Notes under the pieces: model-generated
Seen by the model: the letters and a program-made list of their open reading frames with translations, nothing else
Told to the model about the DNA's origin: nothing
Databases searched by the model: none
Source: Petunia secreta
Lineage: Eukaryota; Streptophyta; Magnoliopsida; Solanales; Solanaceae
Length of the DNA: 64,000 nucleotides
Direction of reading: 5' to 3'
NCBI GenBank assembly: GCA_029990175.1
Contig: JARKIP010000010.1
Location: forward strand, 39,860,001-39,924,000
Part shown: in pieces, positions 44,279-56,029 of the stretch
Layout: each line of letters begins with the position of its first letter
How positions within the stretch are numbered: position 1 is the stretch's first letter
Program-made: the position numbers and the translations under genes

Positions 44279-45385
44279 ATGACATCTTTTAATGAAAATT
44301 GGTCGAAGGTTGGCTGCTCATATTTATGTGCTTCTTGCATAATTTGTAATGGACGTCACTTGTGGGAAGATTTCCGACATCTTGATGTCCTACAGAGCTA
44401 TTTATCCAGTCGTTCCTCTACAACCTTTGATCAGAACTGTTGTCAATTGTGTGGTGGTATGTGGAATGATTGTCCTAAGTGTTGTAGTCCTTTTCCAAGT
44501 AATATTCATTATAGTATTAACCTTTCTTGTGAGTTTGATAGGAGCAACAAAGTGCAAGATGCATCACGGTATGATCAGTTTGGGAAGATGGAGCAAAGTC
44601 AGGAAGAACCTCAAATTACAGAAGAAAGTGAGTTCCAACAAGAGGAAAATTCTGAAGAAGTGGAGATTATTAGCGAAACTTGGCTGATGGAACAGTCTCA
44701 ACGATTAGAAGCATGTAGGGGTCTGTTTGATGATATTACAAGTGCAGCTAAGTGCTTTATGGAATGGAAAAGTGTGCTCAAATAAGAGATCGACACATTT
44801 GGCTTGGGTATTCATGATTTGGAGGCGAATTTGATTGAATCGATTGAGGCATCTAACGCCCAACCATTAATTGTTGTGGATAGAGACTTCGAAGTTGAAG
44901 AGATAGAAGTTGAGAGCCAATTTGAGGAGCAAAGTGTGGAGTTCCAACAGTTCGACCCAGTAGTAGTTGATGATGCCAAAGTTGAGAAATTGGCACTGGA
45001 GTAAAGTGAGGAAGTGAAAAATATAATTTTTGACGACTCTAGTGCGTGTAAAGATGAGGACGTCAAGAATAATACAGCCTTGGAGTTGGGGCACATTGGA
45101 CCGCATTCTGTGCACTTTTCGACATTATATTTGGATGGCGACATGAAAATCGAACCTTTCGAGCTAATAGAAGAGTCACGGAAGGAGGAACAAGGTGGCT
45201 ATGTTCTAAAGTTTGTGATGCTGAGGAGACAAAATGATATTCCTCATTTGAAAGCTAAGAGGTGCAAAATGCGACGTTTAATTCTTGGTTTCTTTTGGTT
45301 TGTGACACCGCCCCAAAAGCATAGTCATAGGCTTGAATGCAATTTGGGGATTCGATTCATATCTTCGAGGTGGAGGAAAAAGTGA
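44279..45385 (+). pseudogene. Unknown ORF of the non-autonomous element, copy B
   Basis: This copy keeps the proper start (MTSFNENWSKVGCSYLCASC) and reads through CXXC motifs (CASCIIC, CQLCGGMWNDCPKCCSP) into the Glu-rich middle. A TAA at 44783-44785 replaces the CAA of copy A. After that stop the frame is open to TAA 45002-45004, shared by both copies, then open again to 45385. Copies A and B therefore have different private lesions but one shared internal stop. Without the private lesions the frame would be about 241 codons to the shared stop, or about 368 with read-through. There are many cysteines in the first 80 residues, and acidic residues dominate the rest. Function unknown. Confidence 0.62.
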
Positions 45386-48280
45386 TATTGTTATCCATGT
45401 CGTGCCGCGACGTTAAATCAAGCACTTTATAGGAGGCAACCCATGTTTTATTGTTTTCTTAAGTTAGTTAGTTTTTACATTTAAAACAAAAAAAAAAAAA
45501 AATCAATAAAAAGAACATAACTTTGGAACTAACGTGGTTGTTTGATTGTGTTAAAGCAGGGTTTTAGTGAGGTGAACTTGGAGAATTAAGCACGGTGGAT
45601 CAAAGCAAAATTTACAGGAAAAAGAGCAGAGTTCAGGCCCTTACAGTAAGTCTTACATTGTAAGACCTGTTGTAAGCCTGTGGCGCTGGGAATAAATGCA
45701 TAATCAGTGGACTAAGAGTATTGTAAGGATATTGTATGAAATTTTTATCTCCAAGGACAAGTCTTACATTGGGCATACATTGTAAGAGTTTTGCAAGGTA
45801 AGTAATAAGTCCTTAAACACACAACACACAAACCCAATAAGAACATGAAACAATAGAAACACGCTGAAGCAAACCACGCTACTCTGCATTCACAATAATG
45901 CTGGTTTCTTCAGTGTCCCTTGAAAATTCTCAAGTATGCTATTCTCCCTCGACTTTTCTCTCTCACTTAGGGTGTGCCATTCGTCCTTAGTATTGCTGAG
46001 TCCAGTTTCCCCATCCTTTTTTTCCTTAGGCGTAGTTTAACTTCCAGTTTTATGGTAACAATATGGGGTAAACTGAATAGATTTTACTTGGTATTTGCTT
46101 GTGGGGGGTATGGTGATACACCGTGATGAATATTACATGAAATCTCCCGGAGTTGGGAGGGTAAAACACGAAACAAATTGCACACACAAGGTCTGTCCAG
46201 AATTGTGCACACCACATGTTTGACAAAATTCCCCAATGAATGTTTAATTCATTCGACGAAGTCTTAGAAGTCGAATCTTTAGTAAGGACTTTTGTGAGTC
46301 TAAATTGAGCAAGGAGAAGGGTCGGGGCAGCATTTAGAGCCATTGGATCACATGTTATGCACTTGACACGATGTTCGTGCACGTCAAGTGTCAATTATTT
46401 GCTCTTTGATATTGGATGCTTGTTTCGCTTATTAGGGCTGCCCTGTTTCTGTGGATCTATTAATTGATATTCCATGTTTTCTTGTTGTAGTCAAGTCTAA
46501 GTGTGGGGTGCTTGCACCCCGGTTGCATACACTAGTTGGTTTAAATGAGTTTGTTGGCTTGAAACATAAATTGTGCATGCTAGTGAGGGAAGTCTGAGTA
46601 CCTCGATTTACCACCTCTTGTCCTTAGTGTCGTGCATTGAGGACAATGCACCATTTTAAGTGAGGGGTGGGAAACCATGAAAAAAATAAAAAAATTAGTT
46701 AGTTTAGATTAGTGGCCAAGTCCTTGGGTTTTCTTCAAGCCACAGTTCTTTCCCTAGGATGTCATTTCTTTTGAACCGGGTGTTTTTAGGAGTAGTTGTA
46801 GTAATTAGGATTTAGAAAAATGGAATGAGAAGAAAATAAAGGGTGGTAAACTTTGCTCCTAGTCTTATGTGTGAGTTGTTTGATGCCGTAATATTTAGTC
46901 CCTTGCATGCGAGTTGAACTTCCCTATGGACTTTTGGTATGAGTTTTTGCATTGGATTGAAAGATGATCTTGTTAGTGACGCTTCGGCTCAGGTTTTTGG
47001 CTCTGCTTATTGACTGAATAACATGACTTGTCTCACTAATTCTTGTTAGGAGCTGGAATTGTTCCGTCTTGAGTGGTTCATGTGCCATGTGTGGTGAGGT
47101 TTTACTATTGTTTCATGTGCTTGTATTATTGGTCTAGAACATGCCCTGATTGTTTTCGAGGCGAAATCCTAGGTTTCACTTGGTCTAGAAAATGATTATA
47201 GGCCTTCTTTATCTCGTTTGAATTTTTTGTAGCCTTCTGTGACGATTTGACCCTAGATAGCCCCTTTGAGCCTTTATTTTGTTTATTGACAACCATATCA
47301 AAAGCCTTTACCTGTGTTTGTATTGAATTTCCTATCTTTTGAACACCCTATCTCCTAGTGCACTTGCAAAAATTGTATAATGAGCTGAATAAAGTTGGAG
47401 AAAAAGGTTGGTTATATTATGAATGTGGTAGTTAGAAGTGAAAGAACTGCTTGTGAAAATAAGAAAAAAAAAGTGAAAAATTGAAATATTTGATTGTCTG
47501 GCCAACGATCAAGTAGAAAAAAAATTGAACTTGGAAGAAATAAAAAATAAAAAAAGAAGAAAGAAAAAAATGAGCATTCTTTGTGAGCTAAAAAAATGTC
47601 CAATGATGTAAATAAAAAGGGAAAGATTGGAGCTTGATTTATATTGAAGAAGGAAAGTCACGGTTGAGAAGGAAATGTGTAATTAACGTTTACATACGTT
47701 TTGTAAGTGCTTAGTGAGGTATTAGTCACTTTTATCCATATATTTATCCTACCCGTCCCCTAGCCAACATTACAACCTTGTTAAAGTCCTATTTGAGTCT
47801 AGACCGAGTGTACCCACATTAGTGAAGAATTACAAGACGGGCAAGCTTATGGTACCATTGTGTGACACTTGAATTTTTTTTTTTGGTGGGTGTGAGCGAA
47901 TTCTTTCTATCTTAGGTGTCCCTTATAATATATTTGATCTATTCGTGTGTGATTGGGACTAGGCTTTGATTGGTGAGGGCACATGGACTATGAGAGATAG
48001 GAGCTTTTATTAGGCTATCTAATTTTTAGCAAGTGAGCACGTTGTGGGTAAGTTGGTGTGTGGAGTCGATTCTTGAGGCTTGGTTGTTGCTACTTTATTG
48101 TTTTGATAATTCTTGCTTTTTAAATGTACGAGTCATAAATATGAGGAAGTTGTGTGCTTGTATGCATGGTGATTAATTGGTGGTATCAACCAAACTCACA
48201 GGTGATTGACTTAATTGTTTAGAAGTATTGTTGGATTGAATTGTTCGAGGACGAACAATAGTTTAAGTGTGGGGTATTGA
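45386..48280 (+). other. Non-coding 3' half of body B
   Basis: Same content as the 3' half of body A, with scattered substitutions and small indels. No gene supported. Confidence 0.6.
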
Positions 48281-49524
48281 TGTTGGATATATTTTATGTA
48301 TTTTAGAGATATATTTTCCCTACCTTTTACTTAAATTTCATGCTAAAGGGTGCCGAACATTGCTTATTTTGGATATTCTACTAACTTGGTGTGTTTGAAT
48401 GACTTAGGTATGAATTGGTGAAAGTTTGGAGCAAGATGGCTATACTTTTTGGAGAAGTCCGAAGTCAAAAACTGAAGTAGAAAAATGAAGAATGCTAGCA
48501 TAAAAAATCAGCAGACTAGGAGCTTCGTAAGCTCATTGTATGACCCTTACAACAGTCGTACCTGTAAGAGATGCTGTGAGACCTGATAGCAAAGCATACA
48601 GAAGGTCTTACATTGTAAGAGTGGCTGTACGACTTGAAAGTTTTCCATCCGAAATTGGATTAGGTTAAAATATTTTATACTCATTGTAATCCATATATAA
48701 GTAGCCTTAAACATAAATTTAAGGATCTTCGGACCTTTGGGAGGCAGAGAAACACCGGAGATGGGTTGGAGCTCAACATCTACATTGAGTTTTCTTCTCT
48801 TTTCTTTAATTTAGTTTGTTAGTCTAAAGCTGTGGGATTCTCCATGAGTATTGATTTCCGAATGTTGATTTTATTTTATTAATTTATTATATTGGATTAT
48901 TTATTCATATCCCGAGCCTAATTATTTGATTGCTCGATCACCAATTGAATACTATTTTTGAACTTAGGGTTGAACTCGAAAGTGGGAACCGTAGGTTGCA
49001 ATAGGATTGAATAAGTCGTGTTCCTGAACCTGGGCATCGGGAAATGGTTTAGCGGTTAGGATAGAAATATACCTAGCAGTCATGCTTAGTCACTATACAG
49101 GAAAAACACATGCATTCTTGTCAACTCTAATTCCATAGACATATATGCGTTAGATTAGCTATAATAGTCGAGCAGAGCATCGAAAGAGTCATGCGAGTAA
49201 TATTAACCCTGTGATTAGTAACCTAGATAAATTGATTCAGTCGAATTAGCTGAAGAATTCAATAGGATTGGAAGATATCCCATGACCCTAGGCTATTATC
49301 CTCTTGAAAACCAAAATCGTGTTTTACTTCTTAATTGTGTTCTTAATTTTATAAGTCAATTTTAGTTAGATAAATTCTCAACTCTTGAATCCTTCTTCCG
49401 TAGATAATTGAGAATTGTCTGATTTAGTCGTAGTCAATCAATAGTCCTCGTGGGAACGATACTTTTTTTATCACTTTATTACTTGATCGACCGCGTATAC
49501 TTGCGTGTGCGTTTGGAGCGATAT
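48281..49524 (+). repeat. LTR C (right end of the array)
   Basis: Starts TGTTGGAT, more diverged from A and B. Its end AGCGATAT replaces AGCGACA, followed by TGTGC. Confidence 0.85.
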
Positions 49525-49781
49525 TGTGCAACAAAGTTTCACATTAGAAGTTGATTAGAAAAATAAACTCTAGTTAAGGTGCTAAGTCTCACATTACACA
49601 GGTTGAGCAGAAAACCAAGATATGCATAGGTGTAGAGATACTCTTAGTGGTGTAAGGCTTTTTAGAAAACAATTGGGTCATAACGGACAATATCACACCA
49701 TGTTAAGAATGTCTTTGGGTTGGGTTAGTTCGACATCTTTTACTCAAAATGTATATGACAGATTACATTTCCTTAATGCAG

Positions 49782-49831
49782 TTGGTATCTTTGGGTGTTT
49801 GTGGTGGTATTCCTGCTTCTAAATGTTCATG
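49782..49831 (+). pseudogene. MLO: MLO exon 9 with destroyed splice donor
   Basis: After the acceptor 'ttaatgcag' the exon encodes SWYLWVFVVVFLLLNVHG, a transmembrane helix conserved in MLO. The base after the exon should start GTAAGC, but the sequence is TTAAGC (49832-49833), so the donor GT is lost. Confidence 0.88.
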
Positions 49832-49944
49832 TTAAGCTATAGTTTCATAGCCCATCCTTTTCTTGTTAAGAGATTTTTGAGCCAAGCATAACAGCCACTC
49901 CTTGACTTATCTCCCTCTTTTTTCTCTAAATATTCTTTTCTCAC

Positions 49945-52443
49945 TGACACGACCCGGAATCCCGTTAGGCCGTGCGGGCACCCGACATCCTCCCTTAGAC
50001 CCGTCGGGCGAACCCTTACTAATTAAATTAGAAAAATTAATATAACAATTCATAAATAGAGACAGGACTAAAAAAAAACATACAGACATATTGACACCTC
50101 TAAGCTGTACGAAAGAAAATTACAGCTGACTACCCAACATACTAGGTTTAGGTCTATCCAGACTAGACATCTAAGAGTACAAAAGAAGACAGATACCTCC
50201 TGAAGGGAGCAGAATGCAACTGAAATAATAAACAATAAACTGGTGGCCATCCGGAATAAAGCTGGCTCACCCTGACAGCTGAAGTCGTCTTCGCTTTTGA
50301 ACAACGTGGCGAACTCAATCCTGGAGCGAACCTGCCGAAACGAAATAGATAGACAAGAAACAAACAACAAACAAGGGTGAGTCAAAAGGACTCAATAAGT
50401 GGGGCAGACTAGCCACCTCAAAGAATAGGATAGCTAGCCACGGAGAAAAGAAACAGATAAACCCAATTCCTCTTATTTAAATTACAAAAAGGCAGAACCA
50501 GATAATAACTAGAAACACGTATGAGCAGAACAGTAGTTATGTACCACAAGTCTACGCAATGGTATGAAAATGAAATGAAATGAGATGAGATGAGATGAAA
50601 TGAAATGAAAACTGATGCAAAGGGTCACATGTGCCCGTCCTCCCATCTCGAAGCGAAATACTCCTGCATTCGAGGGGAATCCAATCTGATAACCAACTGG
50701 AGCGGAATACTCCTGCTCCTGGGGCGGAATACTCCTGCACCCGATATAATATAAACCATAGGTGGAATACTCCTGCACTCTCTTGGGGCGGAATACTCCT
50801 GCACCCGATATAATACAATGGAGCGGAATACTCCTGCTCCTGGGGCGGAATACTCCTGCCCTCAATATGATACAATGGAGCGGAATACTCCTGCTCCTGG
50901 GGCGGAATACTCCTGCCCTCAATATGATACAATGGAGTGGAATACTCCTGCTTCTGGGGCGGAATACTCCTGCACCCAATATGATATGCAACGTAATGCA
51001 TATGAATGACATATAATGCATATGAATGCAATGTGATGCAATAATAACCTTTCACCGGCGCGGGACTCTCATCGACAGCCGGGAAGTAGATGCCAACTTA
51101 CAGCCAGGGTACAATACTCAGATCCTCATTGCAATACTAACAATAGGACATAACATATAATACACAATGTAAATCCAATGCTAAGGCGTAATGAGTATGC
51201 CTATCGATAGCTACACACGTAAGGAACACGTGGTAGAAAATCCACGAGGCCAGGTGCCTCCAAAGAAATGGATATAAACACTTACCCCTTCCAAAAGTTA
51301 GCATTGCTAATCAATAACCGATTTTATCCTTTGGTTCCATTGCCAAATGATCCCACTGTGTTCAATAAGCAGAAAAATATATCACGTTAGGCTAAAGGCT
51401 TCATTCCTCACATCTTAGGGCAATCCAGGTAGGAACCTGATACCCTATTCGCATACGCAATACGCATGCCAGGCCTATATACAGAGTTTAAGGTCATATA
51501 ACCAAACCCTAAATAAATTACATTTATATGTTGCCCATAACTCACTGAGTACGAATATATAATCAATTTCATTATCGGGGTCCATTTGACCCTGTAAACT
51601 ATCAATTTACGTCATTAGGGCGATGTCTAATATCCCTATTTTTACCGTAAAAATATACTCAAACACACGTAATAAACTCAAATAATATATTAGGATCATT
51701 ACCTGAATGTCCTGGGGTGAAAATACTATTTTTCTCCGGCCCCATTTCTCATTTTCTGGCATTTTTCCACTGCGTTTTATATCCCTCTGTTTCGCGTCTC
51801 TGTTTTCTGTTCCAAATGTTTCTATCCTTTTTTTGAATAGAGGATAAGGGATTAAGGGAGCTTAATCCCTTTGACCACCGGATCCAATTTCTATGTTTTG
51901 TCTTTTTGCGTTTTGATGTTTTCTCTTTTTTTTTTTCTTTTTTCTTTTAAAATTCGCTGTTACGGTAAAAATTAAAACGGTACCCTACGATATTCGAAAT
52001 AATTCCAAATTTTGCATACTAGTTATACAAAATATATGTAACATATTCACGAAGGCGGATCTTAATTTGGACTCCCGAAACTCAAGATGCGAATTCAAAT
52101 GGAATAGGTCAAATTATTTAACTTTCGGCATTTTAGCGGAAACTAGCCGAACAACAGCGAAATTCACTTTCGAAAGTTCACAAAAGTCATAAATAATCAT
52201 ATGAACCTAATGGCGCTTTCAGATTTCGAATCGGAGCTCATTCGGCAAAACCAAGCTCGAAAATCTCTTTTTAGTAATATTTATCGCCAATAAAATTGAA
52301 ACCTTCTTCCGATGCCTACCAAACGAGGTCTGATTTAGCTCAAATTTTACAGACAGGTCCTAATGGACATTACAAATATTTTAAAATTATTGGCACGCCA
52401 ACCGGAGTCCTAACTTCCGAAACGACTGGCCGAGGTCGTTTCA
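49945..52443 (-). mobile_element. Solo LTR in reverse orientation, TSD CTCAC
   Basis: A 2.5 kb LTR on the minus strand, from the complement of the LTR end (TGACACGACCCGG at 49945) to the complement of the LTR start (GGTCGTTTCA ending 52443). Perfect 5 bp duplications CTCAC lie at 49940-49944 and 52444-52448, so it is a solo LTR made by LTR-LTR recombination. It belongs to the same family as the element at 52669-61191, a Tekay/Del-like group judging by the LTR ends. It fills most of MLO intron 9. Confidence 0.92.
50620..50990. repeat. 57 bp tandem repeat with GGAATACTCCTGC words
   Basis: Each unit has two copies of 'cggaatactcctgc'. Clear 57-base spacing occurs at 50821, 50878 and 50935. Because 57 is a multiple of three, long repetitive ORFs appear on both strands (50509-51055); they are not genes. 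Confidence 0.9.
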
Positions 52444-52485
52444 CTCACTTTCTAAAACAAGTGAAAATCCTTGTATCTCGTGCAG

Positions 52486-52526
52486 GCTGGCATACATATT
52501 TCTGGATATCATTCATTGCCTTCATT
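52486..52526 (+). pseudogene. MLO: MLO exon 10
   Basis: Acceptor 'tcgtgcag', then GWHTYFWISFIAFI, then donor GTAAGT. The exon lies in the 225 bp gap between the inverted solo LTR and the next LTR element, both of the same family. Confidence 0.92.
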
Positions 52527-54008
52527 GTAAGTACTTGTATTTTGGTTGGTTCGTTGTCTAACACGTACTGATGCAGACAAAAAGAAAAAAGAAAACGTTC
52601 CAAGATTAATTCAAAAGCATTGAACAAACTATGGTACATTGCTGATACTTCATGCCAATATATACTAGTGAAACGACCTCGGTCAGTCGTTTCGGAAGTT
52701 AGGACTCCGATTGGCGTGCCAATAATTTTAAAATATTCGCAATATCCATTGGGACTTATCTGTAAAATTTGAGCTAAATCAGACATCGTTTGGTAGGCAT
52801 CGGAAGAAGGTTTCAATTTTTATTGTCGATAAATATTAAAAAGGGATTTTTGAGCTCGGTTTTGGCGAACGAGCTCTGAATCAAAATCCGAAGGCGTCAT
52901 TAGGTTCGTATGATTATTTTTGACTTTCGCAATTTTTCAAAAGTGAATTTCGATGTTGTTCGGCTAGTTTTCGCTAAAATGCCGAAAGATAAATAATTTG
53001 ACTTCTTTCCATTTAAATTCGTATCTTGAGTTTCGGGAGTCCGATATGAGATCCGTCTTCACGAGTATGTTATATATATATTTTGTATAACTGGTATGCA
53101 AAAGTTGGAATTATTTCGAATATCGTAGAGTACTGTTTTAATTTTCGTCGCGAAAAGAAAAAAAAAGAAAAAAAGACAAAACACAAAAAGACAAAAGAAA
53201 AGGAAAACGAAATAAAGGAATTGATGTCGGCTTAGCTAAAATTAAGCTAAGTATATATATTTCAAAAGCAAAAGGAACGAAACATATAACCAAAAAGCAG
53301 AAAGCTACATAGAAACGCAGAAGAGGAAAAAATGCCAGAAAATAAGAAAAGAGGCCGGAGAAAAGTAGAATTTTCACCCTAAAACATTCAGGTAATGATC
53401 TTAATATATTATTTGAGTTTATTACGTCTGTTTGAATATATTTTAACGGTAAAACTTGGAATATTAGACATCGTTTAATAAGTTCAATTAATATTTTAAA
53501 GGGTCAAATGGACCCCGATAATGGAATTGATTATATATTCGTACTCAGTGAGTTATGGGCAACATATAAATGTAATTTATTTGGGGTTTGGTTATGTGAC
53601 CTTAAACCCTGTACATAGGCCTGGCCTGCGTATTGCGTATGCGAATAGGGTATCAGGTTCCTAACTGGATTGCCCTAAGATGTGAGGAATGAAGCATTTA
53701 GCCTAAATTGATATATTTTTCTGCTTATTGAATAGAGTGGGATCGTTTGGCAATGAATTCAAAGGACAAAGCGGTTGTTGAGTAATTGTGCTAACTTTGT
53801 AATGAGGTAAGTGTTTATATCCATTTCTTTGGAGGCACCTGGCCTCGTGGATTTTCTACCACGTGTTTCTTTACGTGTGTAGCTGCCGTTAGGCGTACTC
53901 ATTACGCCTTAGCTTTGAATTTATATTGTATATTATTTGTTATGCCCTGTTGTTGGTACTGCATTGAGCACATGAGCATTGCACTCTGGTTTTGAGCATT
54001 GCATATAC

Positions 54009-54310
54009 TTCCCGGTTGGCGATGAGAGTCCCGCACCGGTGAAGGGTTATTATTGCATATACTTCCCGGTTGGCGATGAGAGTCCTGCACCGGTGAAGGG
54101 TCATTATTGCATATACTTCCCGGTGGGCAATGAGAGTCCCGCACCGGTGAAGGGTCATTATTGCATATACTTCCCGGTAATCGATGAGAGTCCCGAGTCA
54201 GTGAAGGGTCATCATTGCATATACTTCCCGGTAATCGATGAGAGTCCCGAGCCGGTGAAGGATCATTATTGCATATATCTCTTGGTAGACGATGAGAGTC
54301 CCGCGCCGGA
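54009..54310 (+). repeat. 54 bp tandem repeat, about six copies (5' LTR)
   Basis: Units with 'cttcccggttggcgatgaga' and 'gcaccggtgaagggtcat' start at 54009, 54063, 54117, 54171, 54225 and 54279. 54 is a multiple of three, so an open frame with the repeated peptide YFPVGDESPAPVKGHYCI runs through (53979-54515). I regard it as an artefact of the repeat. Confidence 0.92.
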
Positions 54311-54487
54311 GATAGGTATCAGGCATATGCGACTGCATTGCATTGTATCACATTCATCCCATCTCATTGCACCGCATACTGACTATTGTGTGTACTGTGT
54401 TGTGTTTTATGTATGCGGTACGTATACTATGTCGGGGACATATCTCAGTTTGCCTATATATTTCTGGCTCGTATTCTTGGTTGCGGG

Positions 54488-54620
54488 CATCGGGTTGCAC
54501 GCCGCAACGGTGTAAATGTATAGATCGGGTTACACGCCCGCAATAGGATGAATATATGGATCGGGTTGCACGCCGCAACAAGATGAATATATGGATCGGG
54601 TTGCACGCCGCAACAGGATG
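54488..54620 (+). repeat. Short tandem repeat, 36-37 bp units (5' LTR)
   Basis: Four copies of 'gatcgggttgcacgccgcaa' plus spacer, slightly diverged. Also present in the 3' LTR at about 60400-60530. Confidence 0.85.
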
Positions 54621-55282
54621 TATTTCTGATTGTGGATGTGTTCGGGATACCTACATGTTTTGGCTATCTTACGTTCCTGGTTGTTGATGTGTTTGTCATT
54701 CCATACGTATTTCTAGTTATTATCTGGCTCTGCCTTTTCATAATTTAAATAAGAGAAATTTTGTTTATCTGTTTCTTTTATCTCTGGCTAGCTATCCTAT
54801 TTTTTTGAGGTGGCTAGTTTGCCCCATTTATTGAGTCCTTTTGACTCACCCTTGTTTGTTATTTTTTTTTGTCTATCTTTTTCGTTTCAGTAGGTTCGCT
54901 CCAGGATTGAATTCGCCACGTTGTGATGGAGCGAAGACGACTTCAGCTGTCAGGGTGAGCCAGCTTTTATTCCGGATGGCCACCAGTTTTATTTTTATTA
55001 TTTCAGTTGAATTTTGTTCCCTTCAGGAGGTATCTGTCTTCTTTTATACTCTTAGATGTCTAGTCTGGATAACCCTAAACCTAGTATGTTGGGTAGCCAG
55101 CTGTAATGTCTTTTTATACAGCTTAGAGGTATCATAATGTTTGTACTTTTTCTACGTCTTATTATTATTTATAAATTGAATTATATTTATTTTCCTAATT
55201 TAATTGATAAGGGTTCGCCCGACGGTCTAGGGAAGGATGTCGGGTGCCCGCACGGCCTAACCGGATTCCGGGTGGTGTCAGT

Positions 55283-55294
55283 TGGTATCAGAGC
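55283..55294 (+). other. Primer-binding site, initiator Met tRNA
   Basis: TGGTATCAGAGC two bases after the 5' LTR. Confidence 0.92.
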
Positions 55295-55708
55295 CCAGTT
55301 TAGAGTCTATCCAGAATAAGACAGTGTCTAGTAGAGTCTCACTGATGGGTACGTAGACGTCCGTACTTATCTACGGGAGGCTATGATGGCATTTAGGAGG
55401 TTTCACTTCCTTATTTTCTGATCGTGCGTCAGTCTAGGATGCAAAAGTATTTTCGTTAATTCCTTCATCGTAATTGTGAACCCTTGTGCGACAAATCAGC
55501 AAACGGTATGAGTTCAAGACGAAGCAGTCTGGCCTGGGGTTAGTACTGACGAAGCCCCAAGATTTTTGATCGTGCTGACGATCTAGTTACGGAGGTCCCA
55601 GTTGTATGAGCTCGCGATGGGAAAGGGAGCAGGGCCTTGTGGTTCCTTTGGCTCTCTACGATGCTTTTACGAGAATCTTGGTGACGCAGATACCGCAAGA
55701 ACTTATTA

Positions 55709-55983
55709 CTCCCTCCGTCCCAATTTATGTGGCACCATTTCCTTTTTTGTTTGTCCCAAAATAAGTGGCACCTTTCCTTATTTGACAACTATTTAATGCA
55801 TCATCTCTATTTTACCCTTGTTGGGCCCTACATACTTTTAAACCTACCAACAACTTATTTATTACTCAAATCTTTTCTCTCTTACTTTTTCAAGGGTAAA
55901 ATTGATATTTAACAAGGTCAATATCTATTTTCTTAAACACCGTGCCCGGTCAAATGGTGCCACATAAATTGGGACAGAGGGAG
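55709..55983. mobile_element. Stowaway MITE inside the retrotransposon
   Basis: Ends CTCCCTCCGTCCCAATTTATG and (complement) CTCCCTCTGTCCCAATTTATG, with TA on both sides (55707-55708, 55984-55985). 275 bp, later than the host element. Confidence 0.92.
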
Positions 55984-56029
55984 TATTCACTAGGCAGCTT
56001 ATCAGGTTGCCACAGATGCAGACGTTCGG

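Larger units (their letters stand above)
37316..49524 (+). mobile_element. Tandem array LTR-body-LTR-body-LTR of a non-autonomous Athila-like element
   Basis: Three LTRs (37316-38797, 42926-44167, 48281-49524), each starting TGTTGG, separate two near-identical 4.1 kb bodies (38798-42925 and 44168-48280). The first two LTRs are followed by the primer site TGGCACCGTTGCCGGGG, complementary to tRNA-Asp as in Athila elements. The bodies contain no gag, RT or integrase, only one ORF of unknown function and the phrase 'cgtgccgcgacgttaaatca' that usually follows gag-pol in Athila. Left flank TGTGA (37311-37315) and right flank TGTGC (49525-49529) look like a 5 bp target duplication with one mismatch, so one insertion later expanded by unequal recombination is the simplest history. 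It lies in MLO intron 8. Confidence 0.85.
52669..55280 (+). repeat. 5' LTR of the intron 10 element
   Basis: 2612 bp. Longer than its partner by about two 54 bp repeat units. Confidence 0.93.

Noticed and set aside
50509..51055. Long repetitive ORFs on both strands (up to 170 codons)
   Set aside because: They are translations of the 57 bp minisatellite in the solo LTR, whose period is a multiple of three.
53979..54515. 178-codon ORF with an 18-residue repeat, and its partner at 59998-60426
   Set aside because: They arise from the 54 bp tandem repeat in the LTR; copy number differs between the two LTRs of one element and there is no gene context.
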